Of a stretch of 64,000 bases of DNA, positions 51,003-60,848 are shown piece after piece. Position numbers and translations under genes: made by a program. The DNA lies in assembly GCA_903813345.2 (NCBI GenBank), contig CAIIXF020000007.1, positions 7,445,730-7,509,729 of the forward strand. The letters run 5' to 3'. Position 1 is the stretch's first letter, and the number at the start of each line of letters is the position of its first letter. Origin of the DNA: Owenia fusiformis. Lineage: Eukaryota > Annelida > Polychaeta > Sabellida > Oweniidae. Under the pieces are notes generated by a model that searched no databases, was not told the origin of the DNA, and saw nothing but the letters and a program-made list of their open reading frames with translations.

Positions 51003-52602
51003 TGCCTTGGTCACATAGGCTCCGATTTTCACTACGGCGCCCGGCCGATTAGTATTTTGTTCGAAATCGGCCGGCGAGCCCGGGCATCGTACGGGCGCCG
51101 GGCGATGATCGCCACTCATCGGCCGATTTTTAGACATCGTACGGGCGCCGGCAGAGTTTTATCGCGGAGATAAAAGTTGCCGATGTCTTGGCGATTTTTT
51201 CTCAACCAAACTCATCGGTACCTACCCGGCCGTGTCCCGCCCGGTCATCGTACGATTATCTTACGGCGCCCGGTGGCATCGCACGGTCATCTTGGGATTT
51301 TGCGTGCTGATTTGTTTGATAAATCTTAATAATGATTACTTATAAAGTGATACAAAGGTTTTAAAAAGAATGAGGTAAGGAATTATAATTACTACACACT
51401 GTCAGAGATTTTTTATAAAACATAAATGGAACGATTAGGCTTACTGTAAAACAATGACACACATTTGAATGGCTGGGTGGGTGGGTTGATCTAGTCGTTC
51501 TTATACTGACATTAATCATGTATGTCTGTCATACACATTGAATAGAGTGATACATTTTTATGCGTATATTCACCCATGCATATACTACAAATCATTTATT
51601 TTAAAAATCTTCTGAATGTTTTTGTGAGTACAGTATTTTCAAGGGTCACAATTTTAATACCAATAATATATAAGGCCAATGGGCCATATATGAGGAAGGC
51701 CTTGGGAAGACAGGTGGAAAAAGACAATAACAATGCTAGTGAGCTGGTGGATGATGAATATTTAGATGTGTCTAGGGAAGAGGGTAATACTCCACTTGAA
51801 ATAGAAGAAAAAATTGCCAATTTCTTTGAAGATAGGCCATATTTTTATGACCAAACAAATTCTCTTTACGAGAACAGACAAAAGAAAGATGCAGAAATAG
51901 GGAATTTTGCTAATAGCATCGGATGGACAGGGAGTAGACATAGTATTTGTTTATATGAAAGATCTAAAAATGAATTAAGGTCAGGGTGCACTTTGATGAA
52001 AAGACCACGTGCAGTATGGCAAGTGATTTAATACGGTCATATCTTTCACCATGAGTACTTTCTGGGCATAAATACAGTGTTTTTATTTAAACAATAAATT
52101 TTCTCTCAATTGAAGTACCCCTGATAGTAAAAATATCAATCAAACAATTTGAAAAATTATGAATACGGACCCCATGTCAGCTTTTTTCTAAATATTGAAC
52201 CTATTTACTCAAAAGAGAATCTTCTTTTTCTGATTTTTATTGCATGAAAACATTATTATCCTGGAAGTCCTGTCTATCGAAGTATTTCGTTTTCAAATCT
52301 TGCATTCACGCCATGTGGAACAGTCATAATGGGTCATACAATAATTTAGTATAAATCTAGAGGCCTGTAGATCGACCGATGTCCTCGCAGGTGCCGTACG
52401 GCCATCGGCAGATAGCCTTGCGATACCCGTGCGATGTCTTTCAGATTCAATTGATTGCGGGCGCCGTACGATGCCTGTACTAATGTGACCATACTCACGA
52501 TTAGATCAAGACTTCGGTGAAAAGTCACCGGCGCCCGGTCGATTTAGAAATCGGCCGATGACTACTCATCGGCCGGCGCCCGGCGGCTATGTGACCTAGG
52601 CA
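51003..52602. mobile_element. Harbinger-like element, 1600 bp, TTA target duplication
   Basis: Ends TGCCTTGGTCACATAG and (complement of right end) TGCCTAGGTCACATAG match. TTA flanks both (51000-51002, 52603-52605), the three-base type of duplication used by PIF/Harbinger elements. The subterminal 250 bp on each side are GC-rich and full of GGCGCCGG, CGTACG and ATCGGCCGAT motifs in both orientations, in sharp contrast to the AT-rich surroundings; such motif clusters are typical transposase-binding regions. It encodes a MADF-like protein but no DDE transposase that I can see. Confidence 0.75.
51690..52031 (+). CDS. MADF/Myb-SANT-like protein of the Harbinger-like element
   Basis: From the ATG at 51690 the ORF has 113 residues (an upstream in-frame ATG at 51576 gives 151). 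It begins MRKALGRQVEKDN, has an acidic stretch, then EIEEKIANFFEDRPYFYDQT and YENRQKKDAEIGNFANSIGW, the spacing of aromatic and basic residues expected for a MADF-type Myb/SANT domain. Harbinger elements commonly encode such a DNA-binding partner beside the transposase. The C-terminal end of the domain may continue in an exon not seen. Motif recognition only. Confidence 0.55.
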   Translation: MRKALGRQVEKDNNNASELVDDEYLDVSREEGNTPLEIEEKIANFFEDRPYFYDQTNSLYENRQKKDAEIGNFANSIGWTGSRHSICLYERSKNELRSGCTLMKRPRAVWQVI

Positions 52603-53935
52603 TTACATGGGAATACAATTCCCTGGGAAACAAAACAAATACTTTTTATATGTTCAAAATGAGCCATTTAATTGATGCATACACTTAATACCTTCATATA
52701 TAAACATCTACAAAGTATATCTAATAGTCATTTTCAATTCCAATGGTGAAACTTGCCTGGTGACGATTATACGGGAAATCAACACGGGACGATAGTTGTA
52801 CACCTTCCTGGCTTACCTCTGAAGCCTGTACCCTGTAATCTCTTTATATAGGTTAGCGAGAGCGCTGCGCCTGCGCAGTTTTAAATTTTGGCGCACACTT
52901 TAACTAGTTAATTAGTTGATTTCTTTTAGTTGAGTTTATTAGTTTATTACATTCATACATGTATGGTCATAAAACATTGAATAAATGTAATGAAAGTGTC
53001 CAATTGACGCTGTTGCTATGGTAACAGCAAGTAGCAAAATGATCCGCTGTAAACAAGAGAATTCTTTAGGAAATGTTACAATTTGACCATTTGACTGGCA
53101 TGTATTCTTTTAAAAATTTGGTGACAGAAAATAACCTAATAACTATAGAAAATTATTTAATTTGGATTGTGTTATATTATGATGTCATAAGGGCAATTGT
53201 TAATCAGGGTCGCAGCAAGCTCTCAGTCGGGGGGGGGGGGGGGGGTTCGACACAATTTTCTTTTAAGATTTTGTTTAATTTTACAAAAATTAATGCAACT
53301 TCCTTCAAAACTGAGCTAGAAGCTTCGAGTCAAATGCATTTTAAAACCCTTCTTCTATCTAATGGTTCTATTTTTATTGGTTACAGGGGGTGCACTCATT
53401 ACACCCCATGGCTATGCCTATGTTAGCTATGGTAACCAGGTGAATATGCCGTCCCCATTTTTCACGACTTTTCCTAAGTTTTGCTTCTATCTGTGTCATC
53501 ATGATAGCTCTGGTGTATATGAAATTTTCATCAAATGGAAGCTAAAATTTGCTTTTCTTGCTGGGTTTCTTTACAGTGTCTGGTTCTTTCCCTTTGGCAT
53601 TTGCGCTAAGATATTCATACTTGTAAAGAAATGGAATGAGAATCAATCATAGTTTTCAGCTTTGACCTCATTTTATGGTGAATGTCAAAGGACAATGTAC
53701 CATTTTGGAATCATTTTGAGCAATTCTACCTAATTTCAAGAAAATAATCACAAAAGCAGCTATGATACCATAACGAGTATCCCAGTCAGTTAATCTACAT
53801 TATCCATGCATTTTCTGATTCACCTGGCATACTCACCTGGTTACCATAGCAACATCATATTGGATTAATATAACCCCCTCCCATAAAGAATAAGATAGAA
53901 CCATTAGATAGAAGAAGAGCTTTAACCCATTAGTG

Positions 53936-55547
53936 TCTATGACCCGAATATGGCACGTTTTTTGAGTATATTGGAAGATGTCAGCACTGTATCATTAGTA
54001 CTTTATATTTCTTAGAAAAGAAGATACTAGAATAGTAGATTTCTCCAAAGTTCAAGGTCATTTTGTTTTTTGCAGACATCTTTTGAATTTTTTCACAGGA
54101 AAGGGCCCAATGTCCCTCAAATTGATATATCAGTCCATAGGCCATAGGGGGCCACTACCATGCTATTGAGGGCCACTTGCATGTTTTGGATGCCATCTGG
54201 ACCACTTAAATTTCTTTTTGGACCACATGGATCTACTAAGATGTATTTGGGGTCCACGGGGCTCCACTGGAATACGTTTGGGGCTTGGGGGCCACTGGGA
54301 TGCTTTTAGGGGTCACAGGGGGCCACCAGGGTGCTTTTGATGGCCATGAGGAGCTATTTGCATACTTCTGGCGGCCTCGGGGGGCCACTAAGATGGTTTT
54401 GAGGGCCACTGGGGGCCAATAGGATGCTTTCAAGGGCCACTTAGATGCTTTTAGGGGGCATAATTGGGCCCTTGGATGCATTTTGGGCCACTGGGTGTCA
54501 CAGGTATGCTTTTTGGGGGCCACTAAAATGATTTTGGGGTCCACAGGGGCCCATTGGAGTGCTTTTAGAGGCCACCTGGGCCCATTGAGATACTTTTTGG
54601 GGTCACAGGGGGCCAATAGGATGCTTTTGGGGGCCACCAGGATGCTTTTAGGGGGCATAACGGGGCCACATTTGATGCTTTTTAGGCCACTGGGTGTCAC
54701 TAGTATGCTTTTTGGGGGCCACTTGGGTGGCAAATGGGAAGCTTTTTGGGCCACCGGGGGCAACTAGAATGATTTTGAGGTCTACAGGGGGCTTTTAGAG
54801 GCCACTGAGATGCTTTTTGGGGCCACAGGGGTCAATTGGATGCTTTCATGGGGCCACTAGGATGCTTTCAGGGGCCACTAGGATGCTTTTAGGGGGCATA
54901 ATGGGGCCACTTGGATGCTTTTTTGGGCCACTGGGTGACACTAGTATGCATTTTGGGGTCACTGGGGGGCAACTGGGAAGCTTTTGGGGCCTCTAGAATG
55001 AGTTTGGGGCCATTTGAGTGCTTTAAGAGGCCACTTGGGGCCACTGAGATGCTTTTCGGGGCAACGTTTTGGGGCCACAGGGGGCCACTGGGTTGATGTC
55101 ATGGGTCGCAGAGGGGTACTAGGATACTACTTTTGAAGGCCTCATACCAGCAAAAATTTGTTTTTTGGGGCCACTGGGGACAACTAGAATGCTTTTGAGG
55201 ACAACTTTGGGGCACTGGAATGCTTTTCGGATCAAATAGGGCCACTGCCATGCTTTTGAATGTCACTGGGGCCTATTTAGTATTGAATTATAACAAACAG
55301 ACAAGTTTAAGTTAATGACAGTGTAAAATTCGAGTTTGTTAAAGTTATGATATTATAAATAGGTTTTACAACCACGAAATCATAACCTCTTAACCCAAAA
55401 TGTTATCATGGGCACTTGTGTCTATGTCCTGTATTTGGGATGCCTCTAGAACAAAACTAATTGTTTCTTAGTTATGCTACCCAGGTTAGAAAAACATAAA
55501 AATTATTTTAAAAATACTAATGCATTCAATCTGTTGTCATTATTGGG
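53936..55547. mobile_element. TTAA-flanked, piggyBac-like insert in the right foldback arm
   Basis: TTAA lies on both sides (53932-53935 and 55548-55551). The ends CCCATTAGTG and (complement) CCCAATAATG form a short terminal repeat. Across the insert the foldback arm sequence resumes exactly (AGAAGAAGAGCT-TTAA-AATGCTTTTGAC), as the left arm at 53338-53360 shows. No transposase; the middle is a G-rich tandem array. Confidence 0.65.
54150..55280 (+). repeat. G-rich minisatellite (GGGGCCACTNGGATGCTTTT)
   Basis: Several dozen variants of a 20-bp core, GGGGCCACTAGGATGCTTTT, are arranged in irregular 20-60 bp units. G runs of 3-5 recur every few bases on the + strand, so quadruplex formation is plausible. 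Open frames on both strands here are low-complexity by-products. Confidence 0.8.
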
Positions 55548-56888
55548 TTAAAATGCTTTTGACTTGAAGCTTCTAGCTCAATTTTGAAGGAAGTTGCATC
55601 AACGTCTGTAAAATTCATCTTGAAAACATATTTGGGTTGCTTATGCCACGATCGCCCCCCCCCCCCCCGACTGAAATCTGGCCGCACCCCTGATTAATGA
55701 TTGCCCTTATGACATAATAATATAACACAATCCAAATTAAATAATTTCCTATAGTTATTAGATTATTTTGTCATCAAATTTTAAAAAGAATACATGTCAG
55801 TGAAATGGTCAAAATGTAACATTTTCTAAAGAATTATTGTTTACAGCGGACAGTTTTGCTACATGATGTTACCATAGCAACAGTGTGAATTGAACATAAA
55901 AATTATTTGAATAATACATGTTTCATTACATTTATTCAATTTTTCTATGACCATAAATGTATGAATGGAATGAACTCAACTAAAAGAAATAAACTAGTTG
56001 AAAACATTACTGACCATTTTAAAGACAATAATTTCACAGAGTTATACATCATGATTAAAATAGAATATGCAAGAACAAACAGTTATGACATCATAATTAA
56101 GTTGCAAATCACCCTAATTGCATATTTTATAAAATATATGATTGCTTTATCTATAACCTTTCATTTGGTACAAGTTTCATTTAAAACTGAGCAACAATGA
56201 CGAAGATATGGGCCAAACACCGAAAAGAGCCCCTAAAAGTGGGTGTGGCATATTTACTGTGTTACCATGGTGACGCTGCCGCGGATTCAGAATTGCCAAC
56301 TTAATATATTTTGATTGCATTATCTATTACCTTCCATTTGGTGTGAATTTCATCGAAATCTGAGCAATAATGAAGGAGATAGGGGCCAAACACTGAAAAT
56401 AGCCCCTAAAAGTGGGCATGGCTTATTCACTTGGTTACCATAGCAACGCCGTCGCGGATCCAGAATTGCCAACATCATTTTTCTTGGTAAGTATCACGTA
56501 TAGTTCATAAAAATGTATGTCGCTTAGCTCGCCTCTAAAAAGGACACGGAACCTCTTATTTGGACTTTTGCTCCCAGACTATTTCTGTTACTGTCTCCCA
56601 GGGAATTTCATCTAATACTTATTAATTGTAATTTCAAGAAAATTAACTAGCATTACATTTCTGCAATTCTCACATTGCTCTTTAAAATCTAATAAGAAAG
56701 AGTAATTAAAATTCCAATTCCAATATCTCGTTTACCATAATCCTGTATTAGTTCAATTATTTATATTACTTCATAAGTGTGCTTTGTAAAATTTGATTAA
56801 CAATAGATGAGTTAATTGTTCATAATTTAAGTAAATAAGATAGATCCACGGTGATCTTTGTTGAAAACTCAACGTAATCTTGGAGGAG

Positions 56889-56894
56889 TATAAA
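56889..56894 (+). promoter_or_regulatory. TATA box of peptide gene A
   Basis: TATAAA in the context GGAGGAGTATAAATGAGG, identical to that before gene B, with conserved flanks (CTTGGAGG upstream, TGTCC downstream). Conservation between paralogs supports function. Confidence 0.75.
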
Positions 56895-56919
56895 TGAGGT
56901 TGTCCATGAGAGACTTAAT

Positions 56920-57009
56920 TACATTGTCAAGAGGTCGGGTCTGAAGTTAAGGAATTCTCATCACTAAAACAACATAGATAGGTAGTACATAATCTCACCG
57001 TACACAAAG
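56920..57009 (+). other. Non-coding first exon of peptide gene A
   Basis: Estimated from the TATA box to the donor AAAG|GTAAG at 57010. The matching segment and donor of gene B end at 59509. The exon has no conserved ATG frame, so it is taken as 5' UTR. The transcription start is an estimate. Confidence 0.55.
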
Positions 57010-57364
57010 GTAAGAGGCTATTCTTGATAATTTGATACACACATATATATAAAAGGAACTAAAGTAGCATTTGTGAATTCAACTGCCAGCTGACAGTTTA
57101 ACCTACTATTCTCTGGCAAACATATTCAAATATGAAGGGAATTTAAATATGAATAATACTATAAATATTAGGTTAATCCCTCATCCAGCAGTAGAATTTA
57201 AGAATGATACCCAAATTTCCAACTCTGATAAAAAATTCAGAACACGGCATTTGAGCCATCAATAGGCTTCTTCTATACAAACTTTATTTTCTGCAAAAAC
57301 CTGAATTTGAAATGATCATTCATCTGGTATTTAGCGGTGTATAATATGTGCTATTTTATTACAG

Positions 57365-58417
57365 ATGAACAATATGTCGTATTCTATTGCAGATGAACAA
57401 AATGTGTGCTTCTATGTTTGTGTTGTTGGTTGCACAATGTGTACTATTGTATTACAGATGTATTATATGTGTGCTATTCTTGTCCAGATGAACAAGATGT
57501 GTGCTTCTATGTTTGTGCTGTTGGTTGTACAATGTGTACTTCTGTATTACAGATGTATAATATGTGCTATTCTTTTACAGATGAACAAGATGTGTGCTTC
57601 TATGTTTGTGTTGTTGGTTGTACAATGTGTAGTATTGTATTACAGATGTACAATATGTGCTATTATTTTACAGATGAACAAGATGTGTGCTTCTATGTTT
57701 GTGTTGTTGGTTGTACAATGTGTACTATTGTATTACAGATGTATAATATGTGCTATTCTTTTCCAGATGAACAAGATGTGTGATTCTATGTTTGTGTTGT
57801 TGGTTGTACAATGTGTACTATTGTATTACAGATGTATAATATGTGCTATTATTTTACAGATGAACAAGATGTGTGCTTCTATGTTTGTGTTGTTGGTTGT
57901 ACAATGTGTACTATTGTATAACAGATGTATAATATGTGCTATTCTTTTTCAGATGAACAAGATGTGTGGTTCTATGTTTGTGTTGTTGGTTGTACAATGT
58001 GTACTATTGTATTACAGATGTATAATATGTACTATTCTTTTTCAGATGAATAAGATGTGTGCTTCTATGTTTGTGCTGTTGGTTGTACAATGTGTACTTC
58101 TGTATTACAGATGTATAATATGTGCTATTCTTTTTCAAATGAACAAAATGTGTGCTTCTATGTTTGTGTTGTTGGTTGTACAATGTGTACTATTGTATTA
58201 CAGATGTATAATATGTGCTATTCTTTTTCAAATGAACAAAATGTGTGCTTTTATGTTTGTGTTGTTGGTTGCACAATGTGTACTATTGTATTACAGATGT
58301 ACAATATGTTCTATTCTTTTCCAGATGAACAAGATGTAAACTTCTATGTATGTGTTGTTGGTTGTACAATGTGTACTATTGTATAACAGATTCATAATAT
58401 CTGCTATTCTTTTACAG
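57365..58417 (+). repeat. 93-bp array of the signal-peptide exon start and its acceptor
   Basis: Eleven extra units precede the true coding exon. Each holds TTTTACAG|ATGAACAAGATG, then the bases for CASMFVLLVV, then a second acceptor-like TTGTATTACAG|ATG before the next unit. The 93-bp period equals 31 codons, so most of the array is one open frame (57365-58339). The unit after 58328 has a stop right after MNKM. The array lies in the intron of gene A, directly upstream of the real acceptor. Confidence 0.9.
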
Positions 58418-58678
58418 ATGAACAAGATGTATGCTTCTATGTTTGTGTTGATGCTTGTATCATGTGTGGCATCAGTGGAACTAAATGCTGCAGACTCTAA
58501 CGAAAAGATTGAGAACGATTTTGAAACAAACTGGGGAACGGATGCACCTGAAGTGAAAGACTGTGATGAATGCAAAGATTTTGGATGGGATACAACATAT
58601 CTTCGAAATATGACATATCGCAAAGAAAAACAACCTTTCTATAATAACTGTTACAACAAATTTTGTAAAACAGATTAA
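58418..58678 (+). CDS. Small secreted four-cysteine peptide A
   Basis: The coding exon begins exactly at the ATG after TTTTACAG and encodes 86 residues. The signal peptide is MNKMYASMFVLMLVSCVAS, and cleavage near VAS|VELNAAD is likely. The mature part of about 66 residues is polar, with cysteines at 49, 52, 78 and 83 (CDEC and CYNKFC), enough for two disulfides, and a conserved TTYLRNM core. It is 60-70% identical to peptide B, with no stop or frame damage. The exon's 5' end is the parent of the 93-bp array. I do not recognise the family: antimicrobial peptide, hormone, shell or mucus protein and toxin-like peptide are all open. Confidence 0.85.
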   Translation: MNKMYASMFVLMLVSCVASVELNAADSNEKIENDFETNWGTDAPEVKDCDECKDFGWDTTYLRNMTYRKEKQPFYNNCYNKFCKTD

Positions 58679-58683
58679 TATTT

Positions 58684-58689
58684 AATAAA
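58684..58689 (+). terminator. Poly(A) signal of peptide gene A
   Basis: AATAAA occurs a few bases after the stop; gene B has the same hexamer at the same relative place, so a very short 3' UTR is likely. Confidence 0.65.
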
Positions 58690-59412
58690 TACATCTGTAA
58701 AGTATATATGAATGTTTACTGTACTTCATATTACATAAGCTAATAATATAAGTAATCCAAGCTGTATTCCTAAACATATGATTTGAGGAAATCATTTCAG
58801 TTACCAAGCATCCTATCATATAACACATCCACATCAAAAGATGAAAATAGAATTAGAAAGGTAGAAAATCAGCCAAAGAGTAGGAAATCTGACCAAACAA
58901 AACATATATTTATGAATTCACTCAAGATGAATGATGAAAATAACAAGCGGTGATGTCCGCTTTTGGCAAAATCCATGAAACAAATTCCAAATTGGTTATT
59001 TTAAATTTTTTCAAAGCCCGTTAACTACATGTACGTGTAGATACTGAACTGAATAAGCTGATATTGTTGATTCATTAATCTACACAACAATCCCAAGTGT
59101 GGTCAATAACAAGCATTTAAGACAACATGCACATGCCTGCATGCAAAAGGAAGAGCACTTGTTCGCCAGGAATTTTCATCAAACAATTACACTGATTAAT
59201 TGTAATTGAATAAAATTACTGACAACATTTCTGCAATTCCCACATTGATATTAAAAATCTAATGAACAATGAGTAATTAAAATTCCAATCACAATATATC
59301 ATTTACTATAATCCTGTCTAAGATCCATTAGTCAAACAAATCACTTCATAAATGTGCTTTGTTGAACTCCAATTAATAATAGTGGGGAAAACTCAACATA
59401 ATCTTGGAGGAG

Positions 59413-59418
59413 TATAAA
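59413..59418 (+). promoter_or_regulatory. TATA box of peptide gene B
   Basis: TATAAA in CTTGGAGGAGTATAAATGAG, matching gene A over more than 20 bases on either side. Confidence 0.75.
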
Positions 59419-59442
59419 TGAGGGTGTCCCTGAGGAATTTAA

Positions 59443-59509
59443 TTCCACTGTCTTCTCGAAACTCTGGCTCTGAAACTTGAGTTTTCTCACCATTTCAAAC
59501 TACATAAAG
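59443..59509 (+). other. Non-coding first exon of peptide gene B
   Basis: Ends at TACATAAAG|GTAAGG; equivalent to the 56920-57009 exon. Start estimated from the TATA box. Confidence 0.55.
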
Positions 59510-60298
59510 GTAAGGGTATTATTGATAATTTGATACACGCATTTATAAATAAAGGGGCCCAGTCTCCAACTTGAACCACAAGTAGACTTTGATGCAAATG
59601 TCCTTCTGCAAACACAATAGTTTGCTCATCTAGTAATTAGAGAATCAAAATTCTATGATGTAAATGCACATAATACACAGATCGCTTTTGGAAACTTACT
59701 TTTGCATAAAGTTTGGTATGAATGTATTTTTCAGTTCTATTTTGGTACACTTTTTTCATTTTCATTTAATGAAATAAATCTGATAGCCCAAACTGACAAT
59801 TTATTTATCATGTAAACAAGGCCAGAAACACATCAAAATGTACCAGTCCATAACTTATCAATGACCTTCTAATATCCTGTTGTTTGATTGCTGTAATTCG
59901 TTTTCATATTCATCTATTAAAGATACATTTCTTCGAAATTTCAAAATATGTTTTTTCATGTTAGAAAGTACTGGACAAAACACAGAAGATGAAATGTCCA
60001 CAAAAATATGGAGATCATAATTTTTGGCTCTCGCAAAACCAGGAAACAGCACATTTTGAAATTCAGTGGCAATCTTGAAAATCTCTTCTTGAGCAAAGCT
60101 CCTTTTATTTGTCCCTAAGCATCAGCATGTACAATTTGAACCAAATCTGTCAACTAGTATTTGAGTTATCAAAGGTTACATTTTTTGAACAAATGTCAGC
60201 CATTTTTCAATGAGTGGTCATCTAGAGAATGGTATTTGAGTTATCAAAGATTAGATTTTTAAACAAAAGATGGTATAATATGTGCTATTCTTTTACAG

Positions 60299-60391
60299 AT
60301 GAAGAAGATTTGTGCTTCTATGTTTGTGTTGTTGGTTGTACTATGTGTACTATTGTATTACAGATGTTTAATATGTGCTATTATTTTCCAG
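60299..60391 (+). repeat. Single extra signal-peptide unit in gene B
   Basis: It starts TTTTACAG|ATGAAGAAGATTTG and matches the 93-bp unit of gene A. Gene B has one such unit, gene A eleven. Confidence 0.8.
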
Positions 60392-60649
60392 ATGAACAAG
60401 ATGTGTGCTTCTTTGTTTGTGTTGTTGGTTGTATTAAGTGTGGTATCTGCAGAACTAAATGCTGCAGACTCTATTGAAAAGATTGAGAAAGATTTTGAAG
60501 ATAGATGGGGAAAGGATAAACCTGAAGTGAAAACCTGTGATGACTGCAAAGAGTTTGGACGCTATACAACATATCTTCGAAATATGGCTCTCCGTAAAGA
60601 AAAACACAAATTATATCTAGATTGTTATTATGAATTTTGTGAACAGTAA
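60392..60649 (+). CDS. Small secreted four-cysteine peptide B
   Basis: An acceptor TTTTCCAG is followed at once by ATG; the exon encodes 85 residues. The signal peptide is MNKMCASLFVLLVVLSVVSA, cleaved before ELNAAD. Cysteines at 49, 52, 78 and 83 match peptide A (CDDC, CYYEFC), as do DSIEKIEKDFE, WG, PEVK and TTYLRNM. The conserved cysteines with freer substitution elsewhere suggest selection on a folded secreted product. One extra exon-start unit (60299-60391) precedes it, in frame, so use of the upstream acceptor would give a 116-residue form with a second hydrophobic segment. Confidence 0.85.
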   Translation: MNKMCASLFVLLVVLSVVSAELNAADSIEKIEKDFEDRWGKDKPEVKTCDDCKEFGRYTTYLRNMALRKEKHKLYLDCYYEFCEQ

Positions 60650-60656
60650 ACAGGCT

Positions 60657-60662
60657 AATAAA
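60657..60662 (+). terminator. Poly(A) signal of peptide gene B
   Basis: AATAAA about eight bases after the stop, as in gene A. Confidence 0.6.
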
Positions 60663-60848
60663 AGGAGTAAATCTATATTTGAAAGTACTTGGGTATTTTT
60701 GTTCATCTTTAGCTCACTTAGTTTTTACATTCAAACTAAATACTTCAATTTGTATATCAAAAAGATTTTTTGAGCAAATCATTTTAGTTGCAAACCATAG
60801 CCTATCAAATATACACATATACAAGAAAAGGTTAAATACAAAGATATA

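Larger units (their letters stand above)
50793..52899. mobile_element. TTAA-flanked insert in the left foldback arm
   Basis: TTAA occurs at both edges (50789-50792 and 52900-52903), and the undisturbed right arm shows continuous sequence here (GTTTTCAACTAG near 56005), which fixes the insertion point. The ends (AGCCCCCGATAAATCGGGC and GGCGCACACT) lack a clear terminal inverted repeat. TTAA preference suggests piggyBac-type transposition, but this is inference. It contains the Harbinger-like element. Confidence 0.6.
50220..56580. mobile_element. Foldback element with about 1.1-kb arms, carrying two insertions
   Basis: Left arm: 50220-50792 plus 52900-53440. Right arm, inverted: 56580-55548 plus 53935-53840. 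Ends are AGTATGGGAGCAAA and its near complement. Both arms carry GGCAATTCTGAATCCGCG and CTATGGTAAC, repeated in two ~180-bp units. Without the two inserts the element would be about 2.6 kb with a loop of only about 0.4 kb. No transposase is visible, so it is non-autonomous. The target duplication is unclear. Confidence 0.8.
50110..56599. mobile_element. GGGGGTCATTAACAG MITE split by a foldback element
   Basis: The left piece is 50110-50219 (GGGGGTCATTAACAGAAACG to CAAATTCTTAACTTTT) and the right piece is 56581-56599 (ATTTCTGTTACTGTCTCCC). Together they follow the 133-bp element at 40740. The host sequence outside, TTGTTCGCCAG and AGGGAATTTCATC, joins up in peptide gene B's upstream region (TTGTTCGCCAGGAATTTTCA at 59161), which gives the empty site. 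Confidence 0.7.

Noticed and set aside
54236-54767. 175- and 94-codon ORFs in the G-rich array
   Set aside because: Low-complexity products on both strands of the same minisatellite.
57365-58339. 324-codon open frame
   Set aside because: It is the 93-bp array read through; period of 31 codons keeps it open, and each unit contains intron acceptor sequence. It is not a single protein gene, though parts could be translated after alternative splicing.
58418-60649. Toxin identity for the peptide pair
   Set aside because: Four cysteines and a signal peptide are not enough; no known toxin scaffold was recognised.
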